Positions 25,389-32,740 of a stretch of DNA of 64,000 bases are shown piece after piece. Within the stretch, counting starts at the first letter, position 1, and every line of letters starts with the position of its first letter. The position numbers were made by a program, and so were the translations under genes. The stretch covers positions 1-64,000 of the forward strand of contig NZ_FXBB01000006.1 in assembly GCF_900177735.1 (NCBI RefSeq), given 5' to 3'. The notes beneath the pieces were generated by a model, which searched no databases, was not told the DNA's origin, and saw only the letters and a program-made list of their open reading frames with translations. Source of the DNA: Dethiosulfovibrio salsuginis. GTDB lineage: Bacteria; Synergistota; Synergistia; Synergistales; Dethiosulfovibrionaceae.

Positions 25389-26513
25389 TCAAACCTCCCG
25401 TTTTAACGGAATAACAAGTTTTACCGTAGTTCCCCTACCTGGCTGACTTTCTATAGTCAAGCTTCCTCCAACCAGAGAGGTCCTTTCCTCCATGCTGTTT
25501 ATGCCGTAACATCCTCGGCTCTCTGCCTCCAGCTTGGCCTTATGGACGTCAAAACCTCTACCGTCATCCTTCACCACCGCTCTAAAAGAATCTTTCCCCA
25601 TAGATACTCTAAGATCTATTCTACTAGCTCTTCCGTTTTTAACGGCGTTAACCATAGCCTGATATATTATCTTAAAGATATTCGATTTTAGGTATACAGG
25701 CATCTGCCATCCCGTTCCATCCACTGCCATACCCACGTCTATCCCGTACCGCTTTTCCATTTGAGCGACAAGCCTCTCAAGGGCTACATCTACTCCTTTT
25801 TCGATACCTGGAGGGTTAAGCCTCATAAGAAAAGCCCTTACTTCGCTATCCGCATCCTCAACTATGTTTCTCAGGCACCGTAGCTCGGAGAGGGCCTTTT
25901 CCGTCATGCCGGAAATAAGGTACTGTTCCGCTAGGTCAACCGACAGCACCGCCCCCCCAAACTTCTGAGCTGGCCCATCGTGGAGCTCTCTGCCCAGATG
26001 GAGCCCCTCCCTCTCCGCCATGGCTACCGCTGCAGCCAGAACTCCGTCTTTTTCCGGCGTCTCAACCTTACGCCCTGTGTCTATTATCTCTATGGCCATC
26101 CTGAAGCGACTGCCTAGTTCCTCGGTTTTTTTGAGGGTTTCCTCCTTCCTCTTTATTTCCCTGGCTAAATAGTCCCTCATAGATCGCAGGTTTTTCTCCC
26201 TTTCCTCCAGACTTCCTCTCATCTTCATCAGATGCTCTACCTGAAAGTAGGCCTCCTTTTCAACTGCCTCATCTCCAGATCTCGCGGAAGAGACCAGCAG
26301 CTCTCGAGCCTTTTGGCATTGACGACTACAGCTCTCGTTGGCCTCCAGGACTTCCTCGACCTCGACCTGTATAGATCCATATCTATCTTTTAACTCAATA
26401 TACCGTTCGTACTCCTCCATCCTGATTTTACTCAACTCATCAAGCCCACCGGAGAGCACACTGCTCACATCATTAAATATATTATCTATACGATTAAAAC
26501 TCAACTCTGGCAT
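25389..26513 (-). CDS. DegS-like cytoplasmic sensor histidine kinase
   Basis: The 374-residue protein starts at 26513 (GGGAGG seven bases upstream). The first 150 residues form a long charged coiled coil, as in DegS. The HisKA_3 phospho-acceptor is in LGRELHDGPAQKFGGAV, and the ATP-binding domain shows NAVKNG, VKDDGRGFD and GCYGINSMEERTSLVGGSL with GRGTTVKLVIP at the end. There is no membrane segment, so it senses a cytoplasmic signal. No NarL/DegU-type response regulator lies beside it; the next gene encodes an 84-residue unknown. Confidence 0.85.
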   Translation of the reverse strand: MPELSFNRIDNIFNDVSSVLSGGLDELSKIRMEEYERYIELKDRYGSIQVEVEEVLEANESCSRQCQKARELLVSSARSGDEAVEKEAYFQVEHLMKMRGSLEEREKNLRSMRDYLAREIKRKEETLKKTEELGSRFRMAIEIIDTGRKVETPEKDGVLAAAVAMAEREGLHLGRELHDGPAQKFGGAVLSVDLAEQYLISGMTEKALSELRCLRNIVEDADSEVRAFLMRLNPPGIEKGVDVALERLVAQMEKRYGIDVGMAVDGTGWQMPVYLKSNIFKIIYQAMVNAVKNGRASRIDLRVSMGKDSFRAVVKDDGRGFDVHKAKLEAESRGCYGINSMEERTSLVGGSLTIESQPGRGTTVKLVIPLKREV

Positions 26514-26553
26514 AAAAAAGCCTCCCACGATTGGATAAAGAGCCAAGACTATG

Positions 26554-26739
26554 AGGAACCTCTAAAAACGCTCATCCTCTGAGAGATCGTTCCGACAGAG
26601 CTCAGAGCCCCTATACTCGACATGCCACCTTTGAGTACGAATGGAGGCGACAGGAAATCGCTCCAATACAATTATTTGAAACAGGGCGTAGCCAGGACGG
26701 TCTCTTCGGAACTCGAAGATAAGCTTCTAGAGGTTCCCT
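26554..26739. repeat. Dispersed MITE-like palindromic repeat, copy 2
   Basis: This 186-base element is related to copy 1 at 1-250. It shares CCTCTAAAAAC at the left end, GAGAG..CGTTCCGAC, TATACTCGAC.TGCC, TACGAATGG.GGCGACAGG, GAAACAGGGCG and GGACGGTCTCT in the same order. Its ends are an imperfect inverted repeat (AGGAACCTCT with AGAGGTTCCCT). It lacks one of the two AGGAC-loop hairpins and the second GCAGGTCGAGTATAC arm. It lies between the divergent kinase and gpsA genes; the kinase 5' end is only 40 bases away. Confidence 0.75.
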
Positions 26740-26782
26740 AGAGTAACAAACGCAAAAAAATATCCCCTATAACCGGAACAGG

Positions 26783-26811
26783 TTGGCTTTATCTCTGATA
26801 TATCGTAATAT
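26783..26811 (+). promoter_or_regulatory. Likely promoter of gpsA
   Basis: TTGGCT (26783-26788), a 17-base spacer and TAATAT (26806-26811) lie about 45 bases before the GTG start, just outside the repeat element. Confidence 0.5.
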
Positions 26812-26855
26812 CGTCAGGAGATACCGTCCAACAGGATACTTAAGGGGGAATTTTT

Positions 26856-27887
26856 GTGAGAAAAATAACCGTCCTAGGCGGCGGTAGCTGGGGCACCGCT
26901 CTAGCTACCGTAGCGGCCAGAAACGGTAACACCGTTTCCCTGTGGTGTCGAAGGGAAGAGCAAGCCAGATCTATAACGGAAAGCAGAGAAAACCTAAGGT
27001 ACCTACCGGGATCGCCTATACCGGATGAAGTAAAAGCGACCTCCAATCTTAAGGAAGCCCTTTCCTTCTCCGATCTATGGATACTTTCAGTCCCTACCCA
27101 AAGCGTCAGGCCGCTACTTAAGGAGATCGCCAAAGTCTCATCGAGGGAAAGCGTCTCTCTGTGCAACGTGGCAAAAGGGATCGAAACCCAATCCCTGAAA
27201 AGGATAAGCCAAATCGTCGAGGAAGAGATACCTCTAGCAAAGTATACCGTACTTTCCGGCCCTAGCCACGCGGAGGAAGTTATCAAAGGACTTCCCACGG
27301 CGGTGGTGGCTGCATCAGACTTATCCGATCAATACTTAATCTGGCAAAAGGCCCTTAACACCAACTTCTTCCGCATATACTCCAGCGACGACGTATGCGG
27401 CGTAGAGACCGGCGGAGCGTTGAAAAACGTCGTGGCTGTGGCCTCAGGACTGGCCCACAGCATGGAAATGGGGGACAACGCCATAGCCTCTATGGTAACA
27501 AGGGGCCTGGCGGAGATAATGAGACTGGCCGTCGCCATGGGAGCCCATCCGATAACATTGGCGGGATTGGCGGGCATCGGGGATCTAATGGTAACCGCAT
27601 ACAGCCGCCACTCGAGAAACTTCCGGTTGGGAGTGGCGTTAGGAAAGGGAATGACCTTAGACGAAGCTGTCGCCTCCTTAGGTCAGGTAGCGGAAGGGGC
27701 TTATACCGTCAAAGCGGCGGTCGCCCTAGGCCAATCCCTATCGGTAGATCTCCCTATAACAGAGGCAGTATACCAGGTACTTTACCAAAACAACTCGCCG
27801 GAGGAAACCATAAAGGATCTTCTTTCAAGAGATCCCAAACCGGAGTACCCTCCTCATGTATTTGAGGGTCAAAAGGTAGATCATTAA
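26856..27887 (+). CDS. gpsA: Glycerol-3-phosphate dehydrogenase [NAD(P)+] GpsA
   Basis: GpsA reduces dihydroxyacetone phosphate to sn-glycerol 3-phosphate for phospholipid synthesis. The 343-residue protein has the dinucleotide-binding GGGSWGTALATV at residue 7, SVPTQSV (about 78), NVAKGIE (about 108), LSGPSHAEEV (about 135), and ETGGALKNVVAVASG with the catalytic Lys (about 190), then GLAGIGDLMVTA (about 240). GTG start with an AAGGGGGA ribosome site. Confidence 0.95.
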   Translation: MRKITVLGGGSWGTALATVAARNGNTVSLWCRREEQARSITESRENLRYLPGSPIPDEVKATSNLKEALSFSDLWILSVPTQSVRPLLKEIAKVSSRESVSLCNVAKGIETQSLKRISQIVEEEIPLAKYTVLSGPSHAEEVIKGLPTAVVAASDLSDQYLIWQKALNTNFFRIYSSDDVCGVETGGALKNVVAVASGLAHSMEMGDNAIASMVTRGLAEIMRLAVAMGAHPITLAGLAGIGDLMVTAYSRHSRNFRLGVALGKGMTLDEAVASLGQVAEGAYTVKAAVALGQSLSVDLPITEAVYQVLYQNNSPEETIKDLLSRDPKPEYPPHVFEGQKVDH

Positions 27888-27892
27888 AACAG

Positions 27893-27921
27893 TTGCACTC
27901 AATAGTATCATGGTGTATAGT
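27893..27921 (+). promoter_or_regulatory. Promoter of the ferredoxin gene
   Basis: TTGCAC (27893-27898), a 17-base spacer and TATAGT (27916-27921) lie just after gpsA and 37 bases before the ferredoxin start. Confidence 0.55.
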
Positions 27922-27957
27922 TTAGGCACGATCAAACGACATTGAGGAGGGGTTCTT

Positions 27958-28128
27958 GTGGCTGCTAACATAAACAAAGATACCTGCGTAGGATGCGAGG
28001 CGTGTGTCGGTATTTGCCCCGTAGAGGCTATAGCCATGGATGACGGCAAAGCCTGTGTGGACGAGGGAAAGTGCGTCGACTGTGGAGCTTGCGTTTCTGC
28101 CTGTCCGGTAGAGGCTATCTCTCTATAA
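27958..28128 (+). CDS. 2[4Fe-4S] ferredoxin
   Basis: The 56-residue ferredoxin starts with GTG at 27958 after TTGAGGAGGGG and ends with TAA at 28128. Two cluster motifs, CVGCEACVGICP and CVDCGACVSACP, supply eight cysteines for two [4Fe-4S] clusters, as in clostridial ferredoxins. It is a low-potential electron carrier for fermentation enzymes. It is small and acidic with no extension. Confidence 0.95.
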   Translation: MAANINKDTCVGCEACVGICPVEAIAMDDGKACVDEGKCVDCGACVSACPVEAISL

Positions 28129-28146
28129 GACAAAGATATTTAAAAT

Positions 28147-28171
28147 GGCCGTCTCCCTGAGGGAGGCGGCC
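28147..28171 (+). terminator. Hairpin after the ferredoxin gene
   Basis: An 11 bp GC-rich stem (28147-28157 and 28161-28171, one T.G pair) with loop TGA lies 19 bases after the ferredoxin stop. No strong T-run follows, so it may stabilise the message or only partly terminate. Confidence 0.5.
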
Positions 28172-28207
28172 TCTGTCTGTGTTGACACCGGAAAGGATCG
28201 ATTGGAA

Positions 28208-28486
28208 ATGTCCATGGTAAAAATATTTGAAGGGCTCATGCTCATATGCTTTGGCATGGCCTGGCCCGCCTCTATACTCAAAAGCTTCACCTCTGGAAGC
28301 ACAAAGGGGAAAAGCTTAGTTTTTCTGGTCGTAATTCTAATTGGATACGCCTCTGGCATAGCGAAATGCCTTCTTGAGCCGTCGATTCACTGGCCGGTAT
28401 TCAGCCTTTACATCCTAAACACCCTTATGGTGAGCACCGATACCGCCTTATATTTTAGAAATAAACGTCGGGAAGCCACAGAATAA
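28208..28486 (+). CDS. Small membrane protein, three helices
   Basis: The 92-residue product is read from the ATG at 28208 (AAAGGA ten bases upstream); a longer reading would start inside the ferredoxin hairpin. It has three hydrophobic helices (about 5-22, 33-52, 62-80) with a basic tail (RNKRREATE). The size, GMAWPASILKS motif and helix pattern resemble small PQ-loop/SemiSWEET-like proteins, but I cannot confirm that family. It lies 79 bases after the ferredoxin gene. Confidence 0.65.
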   Translation: MSMVKIFEGLMLICFGMAWPASILKSFTSGSTKGKSLVFLVVILIGYASGIAKCLLEPSIHWPVFSLYILNTLMVSTDTALYFRNKRREATE

Positions 28487-28523
28487 AACATGGGAAGAGC
28501 AAGAAGTGCTCTTCCCATGTTTT
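28485..28523. terminator. Bidirectional terminator between convergent genes
   Basis: A perfect 17 bp stem (28485-28501 and 28507-28523) with a five-base loop AGAAG has A-runs on one flank and T-runs on the other. It covers the stop codon of the membrane protein gene and the end of rpoD. Confidence 0.85.
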
Positions 28524-29700
28524 ATTCTAAAAAATCCCTTAATTTTTTACTTCTACTAGGATGACGAAGTTTTCTCAAGGCTTTAGCCTCTATCTGCCTT
28601 ATCCTCTCTCTTGTGACGCCGAAACGCCGGCCGACCTCTTCCAAGGTGTAGGAGCGACCATCCTCTAGACCGAAGCGATATCGCAGGACCTCCCTCTCTC
28701 TGTCCGAAAGGGCATCCAGCATCTCCTCTATCTGCTCATGAAGGAGGTTACAGGCCGCGGCCTCCTCTGGGCTAGGAAGATCTCTGTCCTCTATGAAATC
28801 CCCTAGCTGGCTGTCCTCTTCTTCGCCTATAGGGGTTTCCAGGGATACCGGAAGCTGCGCAATCCTTCTGATCTCCTCGACCTTGGTCACGTCTATCTCC
28901 ATCTCCGCGGAAATTTCTTCGTCCGAGGGCTCCCGCCCAAGCTTCTGCACCAGCTGCCTTGCCACCCTCACCATCTTATTGATGGTCTCAACCATATGCA
29001 CAGGTATCCTTATAGTTCTGGCCTGATCGGCGATAGCTCTGGTTATAGCCTGTCTTATCCACCAAGTGGCGTAGGTACTGAACTTGAACCCTTTGCGATA
29101 GTCGAACTTCTCCACCGCCCTGATAAGACCTAGATTGCCCTCCTGGATGAGGTCGAGAAAAAGCATTCCCCTTCCGATATACTTTTTGGCGATACTGACC
29201 ACGAGACGAAGGTTTGCGTCTATTATCTTCTGTTTAGCTTTTTCGTCACCGTCCTCGACCCGTTTGGCAAGCTCAACCTCCTCTGCCGCGTCAAGCAGAG
29301 GAACTTTGCCTATCTCTCTGAGATACATCCTTACCGGATCGGTCAGAGGTATGTCGTCGAGCTTTCCAAGCTCATCTACGTATCCGTGTTCGTCATCGGA
29401 AGAGGAAGACGATGACTGCGCAGAGGGCTGGGAGCTCGCCTTGATCCGGGCGTCTCCTTCCTCTATGACCTCTATACCCATCTCCATAAGGTTCTCAAAC
29501 ACGTTTTCCAGTATCTCCGTGTTCCAGAATTCTATAGGGATGAACTTCTCTATGTCCTTTTGGGTGACATAGCCGTTTTTGCGACCTTGCATTATGAGCT
29601 CTCTGATTCGCTCCATATAGACCTTAAGGTCGTCACGAGAAATATTAACGTCTTTCGAAGCCTTACCTCTCACAGGAGATTTGTTCTCTGAACCTGCCAT
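28522..29700 (-). CDS. rpoD: Principal sigma factor RpoD (sigma 70)
   Basis: The 392-residue primary sigma factor has region 1.1 (about 20-75), an acidic serine-rich linker (about 85-105), region 1.2 ([21 protein letters not shown]), region 2 ([53 protein letters not shown], of which the last part is 2.3-2.4), region 3 and region 4 ([11 protein letters not shown] and [21 protein letters not shown]). The ATG at 29700 has GGGGGAG ten bases upstream; a longer frame would run into the promoter. Unlike proteobacterial RpoD there is no long non-conserved insert. Confidence 0.95.
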   Translation of the reverse strand: MAGSENKSPVRGKASKDVNISRDDLKVYMERIRELIMQGRKNGYVTQKDIEKFIPIEFWNTEILENVFENLMEMGIEVIEEGDARIKASSQPSAQSSSSSSDDEHGYVDELGKLDDIPLTDPVRMYLREIGKVPLLDAAEEVELAKRVEDGDEKAKQKIIDANLRLVVSIAKKYIGRGMLFLDLIQEGNLGLIRAVEKFDYRKGFKFSTYATWWIRQAITRAIADQARTIRIPVHMVETINKMVRVARQLVQKLGREPSDEEISAEMEIDVTKVEEIRRIAQLPVSLETPIGEEEDSQLGDFIEDRDLPSPEEAAACNLLHEQIEEMLDALSDREREVLRYRFGLEDGRSYTLEEVGRRFGVTRERIRQIEAKALRKLRHPSRSKKLRDFLE

Positions 29701-29759
29701 ATAGCCACTACTCCCCCTACCTTTAGGAACCCTTTTTTTATACAAAACTACCTCTACCC

Positions 29760-29787
29760 ATATTACATCAAAAAACGTCGATCTCAA
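29760..29787 (-). promoter_or_regulatory. Promoter of rpoD
   Basis: On the minus strand TTGAGA (29782-29787), a 16-base spacer and TAATAT (29760-29765) lie about 60 bases before the rpoD ATG. Confidence 0.5.
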
Positions 29788-29809
29788 TGGGCAACAAGAG
29801 GCTAAAACG

Positions 29810-29861
29810 TCTTACGACGAAAGAGAGGGGATATATATATCCCCTCTCTTTCGTCGTAAGA
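29810..29861 (-). terminator. Long palindromic terminator after the cheV-like gene
   Basis: A perfect 52-base palindrome lies 80 bases past the cheV-like stop. It has a purine-rich stem around an alternating TATA centre, and on the minus strand it is followed by CGTTTT. Confidence 0.7.
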
Positions 29862-29940
29862 TCTATCGTCCAATAGGACTTGATTATACCACGAAGTACT
29901 CTATCGACAAAACTCAAAGGCTATGTACACCCCAAAAGAG

Positions 29941-30870
29941 CTACCTGGACATCTCCAATCTGTTTCTTTCCCTTAAAAGCGCGCAGACCTTCTCAACCAG
30001 CCCTTCGATCTCAGGCTTTGTTATCTGAGCATCAGCACCTATACTGGCGGCCTTACGGCGGATATCCTCCGCCATTATGGAGGAGAAGATAATCACTGGC
30101 ATATCGCGATGAGCTTCGCTCTCTTTAACGAGCCTGGTAAGGGCAAAACCGTCCATTTTAGGCATCTCTATGTCGGAGATAAGCAGGTCAAAGTGCCCCG
30201 CTTCCTCCTCTGCGATCCGATCCCAGGCGGCTTTACCGTGACCGACGCTCTCTACGTTGTGAAAACCCCCTTGATCGAGGACATCTATGACCTGACGCCG
30301 AATTAGAGGTGAGTCCTCAGCGATAAGAATCCTGTAAACATCAAGGTTACCTAACCCGTCGGTCATTTTAGCGGCCCTCGCAGAATCCAGCTTATACTGT
30401 GACATAATAGAGGGATTGACGGTCTGAACGATTCTCTCATAATCGAGGAGAATGATGTTTCTCTCGTCCCTTTTTATCACGTAAAGGGAGTTCTCCCCTA
30501 GGAAAGAGCCTGTCAGAGAGGCGTCCAATTCGTCGGAGTTGATCCTATATATCCTCTCCACTCCGTCGACTACAAACCCTAGTTTTAGCTCGTTAAATTC
30601 AGCTATTATTATTTTACTGCTTTCCATCTCAACATCTGAGCTTATCTTAAGGTGTTTCCTTAGATCCACAAGGGGAAGGACCTCTCCTCTTACGGTTGTT
30701 ATCCCTATCATCGCAGGATTGGCGTCGGGCACAGGTCTACAACCGGTCCAACGCAATATCTCTCTAGTTTTGTCCACGTTAATGGCGAAAGCCTGCTGTC
30801 CCAAGTAGAAAACCACAACCTGCCATTCATTAGTCCCAACCTCAGTAAGTATTTTTTCATTTACCCGCAT
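29941..30870 (-). CDS. cheV: CheV-like chemotaxis coupling protein
   Basis: The 309-residue protein joins a CheW-like domain (about 15-155; WQVVVFYLGQQAFAINVDKTREIL, RGEVLPLVDLRKHL, ILLDYERIV) to a receiver domain (about 180-300; ILIAEDSPLIRRQV, LISDIEMPKMDGFAL with the phospho-acceptor Asp, and TKPEI). CheV couples chemoreceptors to CheA and adapts through phosphorylation. Start at 30870 chosen for the GGGGGT ribosome site seven bases upstream. No other chemotaxis genes are in the window, so its receptor is unknown. Confidence 0.9.
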   Translation of the reverse strand: MRVNEKILTEVGTNEWQVVVFYLGQQAFAINVDKTREILRWTGCRPVPDANPAMIGITTVRGEVLPLVDLRKHLKISSDVEMESSKIIIAEFNELKLGFVVDGVERIYRINSDELDASLTGSFLGENSLYVIKRDERNIILLDYERIVQTVNPSIMSQYKLDSARAAKMTDGLGNLDVYRILIAEDSPLIRRQVIDVLDQGGFHNVESVGHGKAAWDRIAEEEAGHFDLLISDIEMPKMDGFALTRLVKESEAHRDMPVIIFSSIMAEDIRRKAASIGADAQITKPEIEGLVEKVCALLRERNRLEMSR

Positions 30871-30984
30871 AAAAACTACCCCCATTCGCACAGGTCGTCG
30901 AGTACCTCTTATAGTCTATCATAAAAAGCGCCTCCTTCTTCTACCAGCAAGACAAAAAGAAAATCCCGTGATATAGTCATCGCC

Positions 30985-32085
30985 ATGACCTACTACAGCC
31001 CTCTCAGAAACGTTACTCTATATTCCGGTAAATTCATACACCGCCCTAACAGGTTCGTCGTAACCTGTACAGTAGGGCGGTCGTCGGTGTTATGTCACCT
31101 CCCAAACCCCGGAAGGCTTTGGGAATTGTTGATACCTGGGGCAGAGGTCATACTCACAAAAAACGAAAAGGGCAAAACCGACTTCACCGTTATAGGGGTA
31201 AAATCCTCCGAAGGCCCAATTCTCCTCCACACCCACAGGACAAACGATCTCGTTGAAGCCCTTTTGGCGAACGATGGGATACCATCCCTTAAAGGATACA
31301 AAGTGATAAAGAGAGAGATCACCAGGGGCAACAGCCGGTTTGACTTCCTCCTTGAAACCCCTCAGGGAGGCCCTTTTTTACTGGAGGTAAAGTCTTGTAC
31401 CCTCTTTGGATCTCAGGGAGCTATGTTCCCTGACGCACCTTCCTCCAGGGCCACCAAACACGTGTCGGAACTGGGTAAAATATCCACCGAAGGGACTGAG
31501 GGAGGAATCTTATTTGTGGTACACTCCCCAAAATCCCGTTGGTTTTGTCCAGAATACCACACAGACCCGGATTTTGCCCGAGCAATCTTAGCGGAAAAAA
31601 ACAGGCTTAAGATATCCTCTCTAGCGGTCAAGTGGGATGAAGACCTATCGGTGACGGCCTCTCCACGAGAGATCCCAATAAGATGGGAGACCTTGGAGGC
31701 GGAGTTCAGGGACAAAGGTGGATGTCTCGCCTTGTTTCACCTGCCTCATCGTGACCAGATAGCGATTCATCGGGAGAAAGAAATCTCCCTGGGAAAGGGA
31801 TTCTGGGTTCTAGCCACAGGAGCGTCGAATAGCCTGCAAAAAATCGCCTCAAGGTTGAAAAACCGGTTGCCATCTCCAAAGATAATACCCTTTAGGGCAA
31901 ATCACGACCTAGGACCTTCTCTATCTGGGGCCCTGACCCAAATAGCTTCACAAAAAATCGACGTTGGACCTCTGTTACCACAGGAGGCTGGAGCTCATCT
32001 CTTTAGATTCGACGAAAACCCTCTTGAGAGCTCTTCTTTTGTAAAAATAATAATAGAGACTAGAATAAATAGGCTTAATATCTAA
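30985..32085 (+). CDS. sfsA: SfsA-family protein with C-terminal extension
   Basis: Residues about 1-235 are SfsA (sugar fermentation stimulation protein, a putative DNA-binding nuclease): FVVTCTVGRSSVLCHLPNPGRLWELLIPGAEV, SRFDFLLE and FLLEVKSCTL (restriction-enzyme-like Asp/Glu/Lys core), then FPDAPSSRATKHV. Usual members end near 230-240 residues, but this one has 366. The extra C-terminal part (about 240-350; GGCLALFHLPHRDQIAIHRE, GFWVLATGASNSLQKIASRLKN) recalls DUF123 domains, which are fused to other DNA enzymes in some archaea; I could not verify that. dedA follows 22 bases later. Confidence 0.85.
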   Translation: MTYYSPLRNVTLYSGKFIHRPNRFVVTCTVGRSSVLCHLPNPGRLWELLIPGAEVILTKNEKGKTDFTVIGVKSSEGPILLHTHRTNDLVEALLANDGIPSLKGYKVIKREITRGNSRFDFLLETPQGGPFLLEVKSCTLFGSQGAMFPDAPSSRATKHVSELGKISTEGTEGGILFVVHSPKSRWFCPEYHTDPDFARAILAEKNRLKISSLAVKWDEDLSVTASPREIPIRWETLEAEFRDKGGCLALFHLPHRDQIAIHREKEISLGKGFWVLATGASNSLQKIASRLKNRLPSPKIIPFRANHDLGPSLSGALTQIASQKIDVGPLLPQEAGAHLFRFDENPLESSSFVKIIIETRINRLNI

Positions 32086-32107
32086 AAAGAGAAAAGGAGA
32101 GAGTTGA

Positions 32108-32722
32108 ATGTTTCACGAAATAGTAAACTGGATAGTCAGCACCGTAGGGGCTTTAGGTTACCCTGGAGTCATATTTCTCATGTTTTTGGAGTCGTCCTTT
32201 TTCCCCTTTCCCAGCGAGGTGGTAGTTCCTCCGGCGGGATATCTGGCCCATCAGGGACAGATGAACTTAGTCCTGGTGATTTTATCAGGAATACTAGGGA
32301 GCGTTTTAGGCGCTCTTTTCAACTACTGGATATCGGTAAAACTAGGAAGGCCTTTTTTTGAAAAGTACGGAAAGTACTTTCTGGTCTCCAGCGAAACGCT
32401 GGATAAATCGGAGCGTTTTTTCCTCCATCATGGCCACATAAGCACCTTTGTAGGAAGGCTCATTCCCGGACTTCGCCAGTACATATCCCTTCCAGCGGGA
32501 GTTGCCCGAATGCCTTTGATGGCCTTTTGTGCCTTCACAGCAGCAGGAGCGGGTATCTGGGTGATTATACTGGCTCTTGTCGGATACTGGCTGGGAAGCA
32601 ACAGCGCTATAATGCTACAGTACATCCACCAGATAACCTTAGGCCTTCTGGCTCTCTGTGCCTTATTGGTGGCCTTTTACGTGTTCAGAATTAAAAAAAA
32701 GGGAAAGAGGAACATGGCCTAG
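32108..32722 (+). CDS. DedA-family membrane protein
   Basis: The 204-residue DedA (SNARE-associated/VTT domain) protein has about five hydrophobic segments. Family motifs are [22 protein letters not shown] (about 22-45, with the conserved acidic residue), [18 protein letters not shown] (about 63-82), [32 protein letters not shown] (about 105-138) and a late GYWLGSN. DedA proteins support membrane homeostasis, lipid scrambling and proton-coupled lipid or ion transport. It is probably cotranscribed with sfsA. The stop lies within a terminator hairpin shared with the convergent gene. Confidence 0.85.
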   Translation: MFHEIVNWIVSTVGALGYPGVIFLMFLESSFFPFPSEVVVPPAGYLAHQGQMNLVLVILSGILGSVLGALFNYWISVKLGRPFFEKYGKYFLVSSETLDKSERFFLHHGHISTFVGRLIPGLRQYISLPAGVARMPLMAFCAFTAAGAGIWVIILALVGYWLGSNSAIMLQYIHQITLGLLALCALLVAFYVFRIKKKGKRNMA

Positions 32723-32740
32723 GATCAGGCCATGTTCCTC
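32707..32740 (-). terminator. Terminator overlapping the dedA and DUF255 gene stops
   Basis: A 14 bp stem (32707-32720 and 32727-32740) with loop AGGATC contains the stop codons of both convergent genes. Reading the minus strand, a run of eight or more T follows three C (about 32694-32706). Confidence 0.75.

Noticed and set aside
29810-29861. 52-base palindrome as a replication or regulatory site
   Set aside because: Its position after the cheV-like stop and the T-run on that strand make a terminator the simpler reading.
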